From: an uncultured Lachnospiraceae bacterium
Lineage (GTDB): Bacteria; Bacillota; Clostridia; Lachnospirales; Lachnospiraceae
NCBI GenBank assembly: GCA_902783375.1
Contig: CACZQN010000057.1
Coordinates: forward strand, 1-64,000
Reading direction: 5' to 3'
Length of the DNA: 64,000 bases
Shown: piece after piece, positions 49,361 to 58,263 of the stretch
Layout of the letters: the number at the start of each line of letters is the position of its first letter
Position numbering within the stretch: the stretch's first letter is position 1
Notes under the pieces: generated by a model
Database searches by the model: none
What the model was told of the DNA's origin: nothing
What the model saw: the letters and a program-made list of their open reading frames with translations, nothing else
Program-made: the position numbers and the translations under genes

Positions 49361-50252
49361 AGCCTATATTTCGGATTATTTTAGATGGTGGTCAATCCCT
49401 CATATCGGCGCGCAGAACGTACTGGAGATCCTGGTACTTGCGTTCGTGATCTATTACATCCTGAAGTGGGTGCGGGACACGAGGGCCTGGACGCTGATGC
49501 GGGGACTGTTCTTTGTGCTGCTTTTTTACCTGATTGCACAGCTTCTGCAGATGGATGTGATCCTGTTCCTGATCCGGAACACGATCAACGTCGGCATCAT
49601 TGCCCTGCTGATCCTGTTCCAGCCGGAGCTGAGAACGGCGCTTGAGAACCTCGGCCGGAGAAATATCCTCCCAAGCATCACCAATCTCACCGGCGGCTCG
49701 GTTCACACCCGTTTTTCATCGAGAACCGTGGATGAACTGGTGCGTGCCTCCTTCGATCTTGCGAAGGAGAAGACCGGCGCGCTCATGGTGCTGGAGAAGG
49801 ACATCAAGCTGACGGAGTATGAAGAGACCGGGATCGAGATCGATGCCGCCATCTCCAGCCAGCTGCTGATCAATATTTTCGAGAAAAATACACCGCTCCA
49901 TGACGGGGCTGTGATTCTGCGGGGCGACCGCGTAACGGCGGCGACCTGTTATCTGCCGCTCTCCGGGAATCTGAACCTGCCGAAGGCACTCGGGACGAGA
50001 CACCGGGCGGCGGTCGGCATCAGTGAGATCACCGACAGCCTGACCATCGTTGTCTCGGAGGAGACCGGGATGGTCTCCGTTGCGCGGGATGGCATTCTCA
50101 GAGAGAACCTGACAAGAGACGACCTCAGGCAGGAACTGATCGAGGCCCAGAAGGCGATGCAGGAGACTCAGAGCGGAAGACGCTGGGGATTGTTTGGAAA
50201 GAAACACGAAGAGGCAGAGGAGGAAGAGGATATCTTTCATGAGCAGGATTAA
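49347..50252 (+). CDS. cdaA: Diadenylate cyclase CdaA
   Basis: A 301-residue membrane-bound cyclase. Three N-terminal membrane helices (~residues 18-85) precede the DisA_N catalytic domain with DGA at 186-188 and RHR at 218-220, both complete. The C-terminus is charged. It makes c-di-AMP from two ATP; the messenger controls potassium, osmolyte and wall homeostasis in Firmicutes. It overlaps both the gene before (14 bp) and ybbR after (14 bp). The usual third member, glmM, is not in the window; wall-polymer genes follow instead. Confidence 0.96.
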   Translation: MEVIKAYISDYFRWWSIPHIGAQNVLEILVLAFVIYYILKWVRDTRAWTLMRGLFFVLLFYLIAQLLQMDVILFLIRNTINVGIIALLILFQPELRTALENLGRRNILPSITNLTGGSVHTRFSSRTVDELVRASFDLAKEKTGALMVLEKDIKLTEYEETGIEIDAAISSQLLINIFEKNTPLHDGAVILRGDRVTAATCYLPLSGNLNLPKALGTRHRAAVGISEITDSLTIVVSEETGMVSVARDGILRENLTRDDLRQELIEAQKAMQETQSGRRWGLFGKKHEEAEEEEDIFHEQD

Positions 50253-51498
50253 GAAAGCGTTTACAGAGAATATCGGACTGAAACTCCTCTCGGTGGTCTC
50301 TGCGCTTATTTTGTGGCTGGTCATCGTCAATTCCTACGATCCGGTCATGACCAAGAACTTTACGCTGAACGTCACCATGCTGAACGGCGATGTTTTTAAC
50401 GAACGGAATAAGGTCTATGAAGTCGTAGACGGAACGACGACGGATATCCAGGTGCGCGGAAAGACCAGCATTGTCAACGACCTGAAGGTGACGGATTTTA
50501 AAGCGACGGCGGACATCTCCAAACTGTCTCCGACCATGCACGCCAGCATCAATGTGGTCTGCACAAAGTCGAATGAAGTGGAGATTACCTTTACCGGCGG
50601 ATCGAATCTGGTCACGGTCGTGCTGGAGGACCTGGTCAAGAGCCAGTTTAAGGTGAGCGTGGATTATTCGGGAACCGCGATGGAAGGATATTATGTCGGG
50701 TCCTCGAAGGCAACGCCGAACCTGATCGAGGTGAGCGGTGCGGAATCGGTGGTGAACAAGATTGCTTCCGTCCGCGTGGAAGTCAATATTGACGGAGCGA
50801 CGGAGACATTCTCCACGATCGAAGAACCGATCGCATATGATACGGATGGCAATGAGATCTCCGGCGAGAGCCTTTCCTTCTCCGTCGGTGAGGTCTCGAT
50901 TGCAACCAATGTCTTCCCGACGAAGGAGATCCCGGTCACGGTCGTGACGACGGGAATTCCGTATACCGGTTATGAGGTCGGCGACATCGCCTATGAGCCG
51001 CAGACGATCACCGTGGCCGGAGAGACGGCGAAACTGGCAGCGGTTGAGTCGATCCAGATCCCGGTGGATGTATCGACCAGGATCACCGATCTCGAGGCGG
51101 AGATCCCGATCCAGGATTATCTGCCGGAAGAGATTTATCTGACCGGTACGGACACCGGCGTCAATGTGCGGATCAGCATCGTAAGGCTCCAGACGAAGGA
51201 ACTGGTGATTCCGCGGGATCTGATCGAACTGCGGAATACGGATACCGAGCATTACACCTATACATTCCCGGACGGGGCGCTGATTACGGTGCGCCTGAAC
51301 GGACGGGATGAGGATCTGAAGGATATCTCGGCAGTGTCTCTGGCACCGTACATCGATGCCAGCGGGATTGTAGGAGAAGGAGAGTACAGCATGTCGATCG
51401 GCTTCGGGGTCGACGGATTGTCTGCGACCATTGAGAATACGCCGATTGTACAGCTGCGTGTCACCAGGATTGTAACCGATACAACAGAAGATGAATAA
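50239..51498 (+). CDS. cdaR: YbbR-domain protein, CdaA regulator (CdaR)
   Basis: A 419-residue extracytoplasmic protein with one N-terminal membrane helix (~residues 10-30: LKLLSVVSALILWLVIVN). Repeated YbbR domains follow, recognisable by VEVSGAESVVNKI-type segments (for example residues ~150 and ~250). CdaR binds and modulates CdaA across the membrane in Firmicutes. ATG 50239 is chosen; GAGGAAGAGG is upstream and an in-frame start at 50194 is buried in cdaA. Confidence 0.93.
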   Translation: MSRIKKAFTENIGLKLLSVVSALILWLVIVNSYDPVMTKNFTLNVTMLNGDVFNERNKVYEVVDGTTTDIQVRGKTSIVNDLKVTDFKATADISKLSPTMHASINVVCTKSNEVEITFTGGSNLVTVVLEDLVKSQFKVSVDYSGTAMEGYYVGSSKATPNLIEVSGAESVVNKIASVRVEVNIDGATETFSTIEEPIAYDTDGNEISGESLSFSVGEVSIATNVFPTKEIPVTVVTTGIPYTGYEVGDIAYEPQTITVAGETAKLAAVESIQIPVDVSTRITDLEAEIPIQDYLPEEIYLTGTDTGVNVRISIVRLQTKELVIPRDLIELRNTDTEHYTYTFPDGALITVRLNGRDEDLKDISAVSLAPYIDASGIVGEGEYSMSIGFGVDGLSATIENTPIVQLRVTRIVTDTTEDE

Positions 51499-51516
51499 GT
51501 GGGGACGGAAAAATAT

Positions 51517-54120
51517 ATGAGAGTCAGTATCATCACACCTTTTCAGCGGGGACGGAATTATCTGGCGGACTGCCTGGATTCTCTGCAGGAACAGACTTAC
51601 CGGGATTTTGAGCTGCTTCTGATTCTGGATCACCCGACGGAAGAGATCGATGATCTCCTTGCGGCTTATCCGGATCTGACCATCCGTGTGCTGCACCTGG
51701 GAAGTAAAGAAGTGACGCCTGCCATCATGCAGACCTTTGCGGATCAACTTGAGGAGGCAAGAGCGAATGAGCAGCTTGCCCTTGAAGAAGGCAGAAAGAA
51801 GACTGCCCTCCAGTATGACCAGATGACGCCGGAGGAATACCGGCTTTTCGTCAAGCCATATCAGTATTCCCAGGCCCTCCAGCTTGCCGGAGAACCGACC
51901 GGTGTATCTGCTGCAAGAAATCTGGGGCTCAGAGAGGCGGAAGGAGAACTGGTTTATTTCCTCGATTCCGATGACTATCTGTTCCCGGAAGCACTCGAAG
52001 AACTGGTGCTGCGCCTCGATGAGCGGGAAGCGGACGTGGTCTTCGGAAAGAAGCGATGGACCTGGTATTCGAGAGCTGGCTATCTTGCAGAGCTTGCCAA
52101 GAAAGAGGCAGAGCGGCTTGCAAGACTGGCGGAGCAGGGACTGGATGCGTCTGCCGAGTATACCGAGGATGCGGATGAGGCCGATGAGGAGGATGAGACC
52201 GGGGATTCCGATGACTCCAGTGCAGGCGATGACGGCGGCAATGCGGAAGATGATTCCGATGATATTGCTGCGGACGATGGGACCGGTGATGTCGACAGTT
52301 CCGCGGAGGAGATGACCGAAGAGGAAGAACTGACGGAGGAGGAAATGGCTGCCCGTGAGGAGCGGCGTGTGAACCGGATGCATCGCCAGGCGGTTCTGCG
52401 GCTGATCTCCAAGAGAAAGGGCCTCCGGAATGTCTCGATCCTGCACATCCTGATCCGGAAAGAGATCTTTACAGAGAATAATATTACGTTCAACGAGAAC
52501 CTGCGCTACTTTGCGGACCTGCGGGTGGTCGGCCAGGTGATCGAGGCGTCGAACCGTATTTCAAGGAATTACCGTGCAAAGTATGTCAAGAGAAAGCACG
52601 GGGATCCGATTCATTTCCCGTCGATCGCGCAGGAGAAGGCGCAGGATAAGTTTGATCAGATGATCCTGGCTTTTGAAGATGCGATGGACGTCCTGCCGGA
52701 TGAAAGCCGGTCGAAGTGGGCCATTTCCAGAAAACTGATCCGCTATTATACCGGTTACTACGTGACCCGGATGCGCCGGAGCAAAAAAGATCACTGGCGC
52801 GATACCCGGTATGATACCATGCGCCGGGTGATCGGGAACATCGACCCGGTGGTGCTGAAATCCCTCCGGGGATACCGGAAGAAGCATGTGAAGGCACTGC
52901 TGAAGAACAACCAGAAGCGCACAATGTGGCTGGTGAATTTCCGGCTCGGACGCAGAAAGCTCAAGCGGTTCTTCACCAAGAAGCACGAGCTGGCGAAGTA
53001 TCTCTATCTCCACAACTTCATGGAGAAGCCGGTGATGGACAATTGGGTGCTCTGCGAATGCTTCTTCGGAAAGAGCTACGGGGACAACCCAAAGGCACTG
53101 TATGAATATATGCAGAAGACCTTCCCGGGGAAATATAAGTTTATCTGGTGTATCGACAACAAGGACAGCAAGATTCCGTACGACCACATCGAGGTGAAGC
53201 GTTTCTCGATCCAGTATGCGTACTATGTTGCCCGCTGCAAATATTTCATTTTCAATGTCCACCAGCCGGGCTTCATGCGGAAGCGTCCGGGACAGGTGTT
53301 CCTTGAGACCTGGCACGGGACGCCGCTGAAGCGTCTGGCCTTTGATATCGAGGACAACTTCAGCTCGACACCGGGCTACAAGCAGAAGATCTACAAGCAG
53401 GCGAGACAGTGGGACTACCTGGTATCGGCCAACCGTTTTTCGACCGATGTCTTCCGCAGCTGCTTCCAGTTCAATGGCCCGATGCTCGAATATGGCTATC
53501 CGCGGAATGATATCCTGCACCAGGAGAACCGCGATGCCGTGGCGAAGCAGATCCGCGAGAAGATCGGAATCCCGGCGGACAAGAAGACCATCCTCTATGC
53601 ACCGACCTTCCGGGATAATGAATACTACGCGGCCGGCCAGTATAAGTTTGAACTGAAGCTGGATCTCGCGGCCATGAAGGAAGCGCTCGGGGACGAATAT
53701 GTGCTCCTGCTGCGCACGCACTACTACATCGCCGATCACGTGGACGTGACGGGGATGGAGGACTTTGTTTTCAATCTCAGTAAATACGATGATATTTCGG
53801 AGCTGTACCTGATTTCCGATCTGTGCATCACGGACTACTCCTCGGTTTTCTTTGATTATGGTGGACTGAAGCGGCCGATGCTGTTCTACACCTACGATCT
53901 TGAAAACTACAGGGGAATCCTCCGCGGCTTCTACTTCAATATGGAAGAAGAAGTGCCGGGCCCGATGCTCTTCACGACGGAAGAAGTCATCGATGCGATC
54001 AAAAACATCGATACGATCCGCGAGCAGTACAAGGACAAGTACGATGCATTTTATGAGAAGTTCTGTGCGCTCGAGGACGGGCATGCTTCTGAAAATATCG
54101 TGAGGGAGGTTTTTGATTGA
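51517..54120 (+). CDS. Fused GT2 glycosyltransferase and CDP-glycerol glycerophosphotransferase
   Basis: An 867-residue protein. Residues 1 to ~330 are a GT-A family 2 transferase (VSIITPFQRGRNYLADCL; AARNLGLREAEGELVYFLDSDDYL). It is interrupted at ~213-275 by an acidic, low-complexity insertion. Residues ~505-865 are a TagF/TagB-type glycerophosphotransferase (TWHGTPLKR near 598; LYAPTFRDNEYY; DLCITDYSSVFFDYG). It polymerises or primes glycerol-phosphate wall polymer while the GT2 part may add a sugar. ATG 51517 is preferred to GTG 51499. It is followed by the export ABC genes; the TagG start overlaps its stop. Confidence 0.93.
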   Translation: MRVSIITPFQRGRNYLADCLDSLQEQTYRDFELLLILDHPTEEIDDLLAAYPDLTIRVLHLGSKEVTPAIMQTFADQLEEARANEQLALEEGRKKTALQYDQMTPEEYRLFVKPYQYSQALQLAGEPTGVSAARNLGLREAEGELVYFLDSDDYLFPEALEELVLRLDEREADVVFGKKRWTWYSRAGYLAELAKKEAERLARLAEQGLDASAEYTEDADEADEEDETGDSDDSSAGDDGGNAEDDSDDIAADDGTGDVDSSAEEMTEEEELTEEEMAAREERRVNRMHRQAVLRLISKRKGLRNVSILHILIRKEIFTENNITFNENLRYFADLRVVGQVIEASNRISRNYRAKYVKRKHGDPIHFPSIAQEKAQDKFDQMILAFEDAMDVLPDESRSKWAISRKLIRYYTGYYVTRMRRSKKDHWRDTRYDTMRRVIGNIDPVVLKSLRGYRKKHVKALLKNNQKRTMWLVNFRLGRRKLKRFFTKKHELAKYLYLHNFMEKPVMDNWVLCECFFGKSYGDNPKALYEYMQKTFPGKYKFIWCIDNKDSKIPYDHIEVKRFSIQYAYYVARCKYFIFNVHQPGFMRKRPGQVFLETWHGTPLKRLAFDIEDNFSSTPGYKQKIYKQARQWDYLVSANRFSTDVFRSCFQFNGPMLEYGYPRNDILHQENRDAVAKQIREKIGIPADKKTILYAPTFRDNEYYAAGQYKFELKLDLAAMKEALGDEYVLLLRTHYYIADHVDVTGMEDFVFNLSKYDDISELYLISDLCITDYSSVFFDYGGLKRPMLFYTYDLENYRGILRGFYFNMEEEVPGPMLFTTEEVIDAIKNIDTIREQYKDKYDAFYEKFCALEDGHASENIVREVFD

Positions 54121-54881
54121 AAAATCTCATGAAATACCGGTTCCTCTTTACGGAACTTGTAAAGAAGGATATCAAGCTGAAATACCGCCGGTCATACCTC
54201 GGCATCCTGTGGACGCTCCTTGAGCCGCTCCTCACGATGATGGTGCTGACCGTGGTTTTCGGCGGATTCTACGGGAAATCGGACCGGACGTTTCCGGTGT
54301 ATATCCTGACCGGACGTCTGCTGTATTCCTTCTTCTCGAACGCCACCAAGGCGGCGACGAAGTCGATCCGCAGCAATGCGTCGATGATCAAGAAGGTCTA
54401 CGTGCCGAAGTATATCTATCCGGTCGCGACGATCAGCTCGAATTACCTGATCTTCCTGATTTCCCTGGTGGTGCTGATTCCGGTGGCGCTGGTTCTCGGC
54501 GTCTATCCGACCAGACATCTGATTTTTGCAGTTGTGCCACTTGTCATCCTGCTGGTGATGACGATGGGAATCGGTCTGATTCTCTCGACGCTGGCGGTGT
54601 TTTTCCGGGATATGGAGTATCTCTGGGGCGTCATCCTGATGCTGATCATGTACTCGTCGGCGATCTTCTATGAACCCGCCCGGGTCATGAAGAACGGGTA
54701 CGGCTGGATCTTTGACATCAATCCGCTCTATGCCTGCATCGTGAATTTCCGGAATGCAGTCTTCGGAGCGGCTCCGGACCTCCGGGCGCTGGCTTTTTCC
54801 ATGATTGTCGCGGTGGTGAGCCTCGGTCTTGGCCTGCTGGTCTTTTACAAGAATCAGGACCGGTTTATTCTGCATGTGTAA
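54117..54881 (+). CDS. Teichoic-acid-type ABC transporter permease (TagG-like)
   Basis: A 254-residue permease of the ABC-2 polysaccharide-export class. KKDIKLKYRRSYLGILWTLLEPLL at the N-terminus is followed by six hydrophobic segments. TTG 54117 is the likely start: GAGGGAGG lies 7 bases before it and the TTGA overlaps the TagF stop; ATG 54129 is possible. It carries lipid-linked polymer across the membrane with the ATPase downstream. Confidence 0.94.
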   Translation: MKNLMKYRFLFTELVKKDIKLKYRRSYLGILWTLLEPLLTMMVLTVVFGGFYGKSDRTFPVYILTGRLLYSFFSNATKAATKSIRSNASMIKKVYVPKYIYPVATISSNYLIFLISLVVLIPVALVLGVYPTRHLIFAVVPLVILLVMTMGIGLILSTLAVFFRDMEYLWGVILMLIMYSSAIFYEPARVMKNGYGWIFDINPLYACIVNFRNAVFGAAPDLRALAFSMIVAVVSLGLGLLVFYKNQDRFILHV

Positions 54882-54906
54882 CATCCCGCAGAGGAGAAGA
54901 TAGTTT

Positions 54907-55788
54907 ATGGCAAAATATGCAATTGAAGTCGAGCATGTCGGGATGCGCTTCAACATGAGCTCCGAGAAGGTGGATGACCTGAAGGACTATGTCATCCGGC
55001 TTCTGAAACGGCAACTGATGTACAAGGAATTCTGGGCGCTCCGGGATGTGAGTTTCAAGGTCGAAAAAGGGGACCGGGTCGGTGTCCTCGGCTTCAACGG
55101 AGCCGGGAAGAGTACGCTGCTGAAGGTGATCTCCGGGGTGCTGAAGCCGACGGAGGGAAGCGTGAAGCGGCGCGGGACGCTCGCACCGCTGCTGGAACTC
55201 GGGGCCGGCTTTGACAATCAGTACACCGGTGCGGAGAACATCTATCTCTACGGTGCCATGCTCGGCTATTCCAAGAAGTTTCTGGATGAGAAATACAACG
55301 AAATCGTGGAGTTCTCGGAGCTCGGCGAATTCATCGATGTGCCGGTGAAGAATTATTCGTCCGGCATGAAGGCAAGGCTGGGATTTGCGGTTGCTACAAT
55401 TGTAGAACCGGATATCCTGATCCTCGATGAGGTGCTCTCCGTCGGAGATGCGAAGTTCCGAAAGAAGAGTCTTGCCAAGATTCAGTCCATGATTGCGGAC
55501 AACGTGACGGTCCTCTTTGTGTCCCACTCGATCGACCAGATGCTGTCCGTGTGCAATAAGGCGATTCTGCTGGATCACGGTTCACTGATCGCTGCCGGTG
55601 AGGCGGCGGATGTAGCAGCGATCTACCAGAAGATGGTGGAGGCGGAAGAGCCGAAACCGGCGAAGAAGAAGCCGGCTACAGGGAAGACCGCTAAGAAACC
55701 GGCCAAGAAGAAACCTGCGGAAGAAAAACCTGCGGAAGCAAAGCCCGCAGAAGCAATACCTGCAGAACAGGAGGATAACGCGAAATGA
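54907..55788 (+). CDS. Teichoic-acid-type ABC transporter ATP-binding protein (TagH-like), Lys/Pro/Ala tail
   Basis: A 293-residue ATPase. Walker [10 protein letters not shown] is near residue 61, the signature [12 protein letters not shown] near 143, and Walker [15 protein letters not shown] near 164, followed by the H-loop VSHS. After residue ~250 comes a low-complexity tail of KPA/KKPA and KPAEAKPAE units with no similarity to the sugar-binding C-terminal domain of Gram-negative Wzt. It partners the TagG-like permease. It overlaps the next gene by 4 bp. Confidence 0.93.
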   Translation: MAKYAIEVEHVGMRFNMSSEKVDDLKDYVIRLLKRQLMYKEFWALRDVSFKVEKGDRVGVLGFNGAGKSTLLKVISGVLKPTEGSVKRRGTLAPLLELGAGFDNQYTGAENIYLYGAMLGYSKKFLDEKYNEIVEFSELGEFIDVPVKNYSSGMKARLGFAVATIVEPDILILDEVLSVGDAKFRKKSLAKIQSMIADNVTVLFVSHSIDQMLSVCNKAILLDHGSLIAAGEAADVAAIYQKMVEAEEPKPAKKKPATGKTAKKPAKKKPAEEKPAEAKPAEAIPAEQEDNAK

Positions 55789-56198
55789 AAAAAGTACTGA
55801 CATACGGAACATTTGACCTGCTGCACGTCGGCCACATCAACCTGCTTCGTCGTGCGCGCGCACTGGGTGACTACCTGGTGGTTGCACTTTCGACCGATGA
55901 ATTCAATGCGATCAAGCATAAGCAGGCTTATCATCCGTACGAGGCAAGAAAGACGATCCTGGAAGCCATCCGCTACGTGGATGAGGTCATTCCGGAGACC
56001 TGCTGGGAGCAGAAGACCACCGATGTCAAGGAACACGATATCGATATCTTTGTCATGGGCGATGACTGGAAAGGACAGTTCGATTTCCTGAAGGATCAGT
56101 GCGAGGTCGTCTATCTGCCGAGAACCGAGGGCATCTCCACGACCAAGATCAAACATGATCTCGGCGTCGGACATGAGGAAGAGGCGAAGAAGGACTGA
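55785..56198 (+). CDS. tagD: Glycerol-3-phosphate cytidylyltransferase
   Basis: A 137-residue nucleotidyltransferase. HVGH at residues 14-17 and RTEGISTT near 112 are the two catalytic motifs, and the length matches TagD. It makes CDP-glycerol from CTP and glycerol-3-phosphate, the donor used by the glycerophosphotransferases on both sides. It overlaps the TagH-like stop by 4 bp. Confidence 0.95.
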   Translation: MKKVLTYGTFDLLHVGHINLLRRARALGDYLVVALSTDEFNAIKHKQAYHPYEARKTILEAIRYVDEVIPETCWEQKTTDVKEHDIDIFVMGDDWKGQFDFLKDQCEVVYLPRTEGISTTKIKHDLGVGHEEEAKKD

Positions 56199-56239
56199 GC
56201 AGAGGGCTCACCCGGTTGATGCCGGATGAAAGGATTGCA

Positions 56240-57046
56240 ATGGAGCGATTAGCAGGCCAGGTACGTGGCAAGAAACTCTTCCTGCTCGATATCGATGGGA
56301 CGATTTCTTTTGATGCGACACCGATTGACGGGACGCTGGACTTCTGCCGGAGAGTGCGGGAGATTGGCGGGAAGTATATCTTCATCACCAACAATTCCAC
56401 GATGGGGAATGCCGATTATGTGAAGAAGTTTCTGAAGATGGGCATTGACGTGGATGAGAGCAGCTTTATCACGGCGACGACAGCGACGGTCCGCTACCTG
56501 AGGGAACACCATGCGAACGACCGGATTTTTGTCCTCGGGACGAAATCGCTGATCGCCGAACTGAGAAAGCAGGGCTTTTCGGTGACGGAAGACGTGGAGC
56601 CGGGGATTGATCTGGTGGTCGCTGCCTTTGACAACGAGCTGACCTATGAGAAACTGAAGCGCGCCTGCGAACTGCTGGAGACCAGGACACTTCCGTTTAT
56701 CGCAACCAATCCGGATCTTGTCTGTCCGGTCGGTTTCGGCTATGTGCCGGACTGCGGTTCCATCTGCCAGATGCTGACGACAGCGACCGGGAAGGAGCCG
56801 GTCTATGTCGGGAAACCGAATCCGATCATCGTGGAGATGGCGCTCGATGCGACGGGGTATTCGCTGGCGGATACACTGGTCATCGGAGACCGGCTCTACA
56901 CGGATATCGCGGTCGGGAACAATGCCGGCGCGGATACGCTGGTCGTCTTCACCGGAGAGGCGAAGATGGAGGATCTGGCGGAGACAGAATTCCCGCCGAC
57001 TTACTATACGGAGACCATCCGCGGTCTCTATGAGGCGTTGCTGTGA
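56240..57046 (+). CDS. HAD-IIA (NagD-like) phosphatase
   Basis: A ~268-residue phosphatase. LFLLDIDGTISFD at the start is motif I. FITNNST, the IIA cap (residues ~75-175), GKPNP and VIGDRLYTDIAVGNNAGADTLVVF complete the set. ATG 56240 has AAAGGA upstream; ATG 56219 is possible. Similar phosphatases occur in CDP-glycerol and CDP-polyol clusters and could remove glycerol phosphate or a sugar phosphate; the substrate is not deducible. The stop overlaps the next GTG start. Confidence 0.9.
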   Translation: MERLAGQVRGKKLFLLDIDGTISFDATPIDGTLDFCRRVREIGGKYIFITNNSTMGNADYVKKFLKMGIDVDESSFITATTATVRYLREHHANDRIFVLGTKSLIAELRKQGFSVTEDVEPGIDLVVAAFDNELTYEKLKRACELLETRTLPFIATNPDLVCPVGFGYVPDCGSICQMLTTATGKEPVYVGKPNPIIVEMALDATGYSLADTLVIGDRLYTDIAVGNNAGADTLVVFTGEAKMEDLAETEFPPTYYTETIRGLYEALL

Positions 57047-58242
57047 GTATTAAGAGTTTACTGCGCCCTTTATTTAAAAAGACCATGGTGGCGGCCTACC
57101 ATCTGATGCTGCCGATCGTTCCGGTCGACCGGAACATGGTGCTGTTTGACAGCAGTGTCGGGCTGAACTACACCGGTAGTCCGCGTGCGATCTATGAGCG
57201 GATGGTGGAACTTGGCCTCGACCGGAAGTATCACTGTGTCTGGCTGTTCCAGAAGGGAAGCGCACCGAAGGAACCGCTTCCCGGACGGGTGAAAGTCGTG
57301 CGGTACGGGAGATTTCTACATCTGTGGTACATGTGCCGCGGCGGGATCTGGGTTTTTGACACCAGGCAGCCGAAGTTCATCCGCAAGAAAGAGAACCAGC
57401 ACTACATCCAGACCTGGCACGGGACGCCGCTGAAGAAGCTGGCGCTCGACATGGATTCGGTCCAGATGTACGGAGAGAAGGGCATCCAGGTCTACCATGA
57501 GAATTTCCGCAACAATGCGAAGACCTGGGATTACCTGATCGCGCAGAATGCCTTTTCGGATGCCATCTTCCGGCGGTGTTTTGATTTCCACGGAACCATG
57601 CTGCACACGGGCTATCCCCGGAATGATGTCCTGTTCCGGAAGAACAATCCGGAAGATATTGCGGCGATCAGAAGACAGCTGGGACTTCCGGAAGGGAAGC
57701 GGATTCTTCTGTATGCGCCGACCTGGCGGGATAATGAATATGATCCGGATGGGAAATATGCCTTCCGGCCGAAGCTGGATTTTGGCAAGCTCCGGGAGGC
57801 GATCGGTGAAGACACGGTGGTGATGGTCAAGTATCATTACCTGGTCGGAGACCGGATCGACTGGAGCGAATTCAGGGGCTTCGTCTATCCGTTCAATGCG
57901 GAGGCGGAGATCAGCCTGCTGTATCTGGCTGCGGATGCGCTGATTACGGATTATTCGTCGGTCATGTTTGACTATGCATTGCTGAAACGGCCGATGTACT
58001 TCTATACCTATGATCTGGAGAACTACCGGGACGAACTGCGTGGCTTCTATTTCGATTTCCTCGAGGAAGCACCGGGACCGATCTCGCTGACGACGGAGGA
58101 ACTGATCCGGGACCTGCAGCAGACACCGGAGGAGCATGCGCGGCTCTATGCTGCGAAGGAACAGGCCTTCCGCGAGAAATACCACGACTACGAGCGCGGG
58201 GATGCGGCAGACCAGATCATCGGGCTGATGGCATCGTTTTAA
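57043..58242 (+). CDS. CDP-glycerol glycerophosphotransferase family protein
   Basis: A 399-residue protein of the TagB/TagF family, without a GT2 domain. TWHGTPLKKLALDMD is near residue 124, LYAPTWRDNEYD near 224, and ADALITDYSSVMFDYA near 300. The N-terminus has a short hydrophobic, membrane-associating stretch. GTG 57043 overlaps the stop of the HAD gene. It probably adds the first or subsequent glycerol-phosphate units to the lipid-linked primer. Confidence 0.93.
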   Translation: MSIKSLLRPLFKKTMVAAYHLMLPIVPVDRNMVLFDSSVGLNYTGSPRAIYERMVELGLDRKYHCVWLFQKGSAPKEPLPGRVKVVRYGRFLHLWYMCRGGIWVFDTRQPKFIRKKENQHYIQTWHGTPLKKLALDMDSVQMYGEKGIQVYHENFRNNAKTWDYLIAQNAFSDAIFRRCFDFHGTMLHTGYPRNDVLFRKNNPEDIAAIRRQLGLPEGKRILLYAPTWRDNEYDPDGKYAFRPKLDFGKLREAIGEDTVVMVKYHYLVGDRIDWSEFRGFVYPFNAEAEISLLYLAADALITDYSSVMFDYALLKRPMYFYTYDLENYRDELRGFYFDFLEEAPGPISLTTEELIRDLQQTPEEHARLYAAKEQAFREKYHDYERGDAADQIIGLMASF

Positions 58243-58263
58243 AGACTGGCAAAGGAGATTTCC

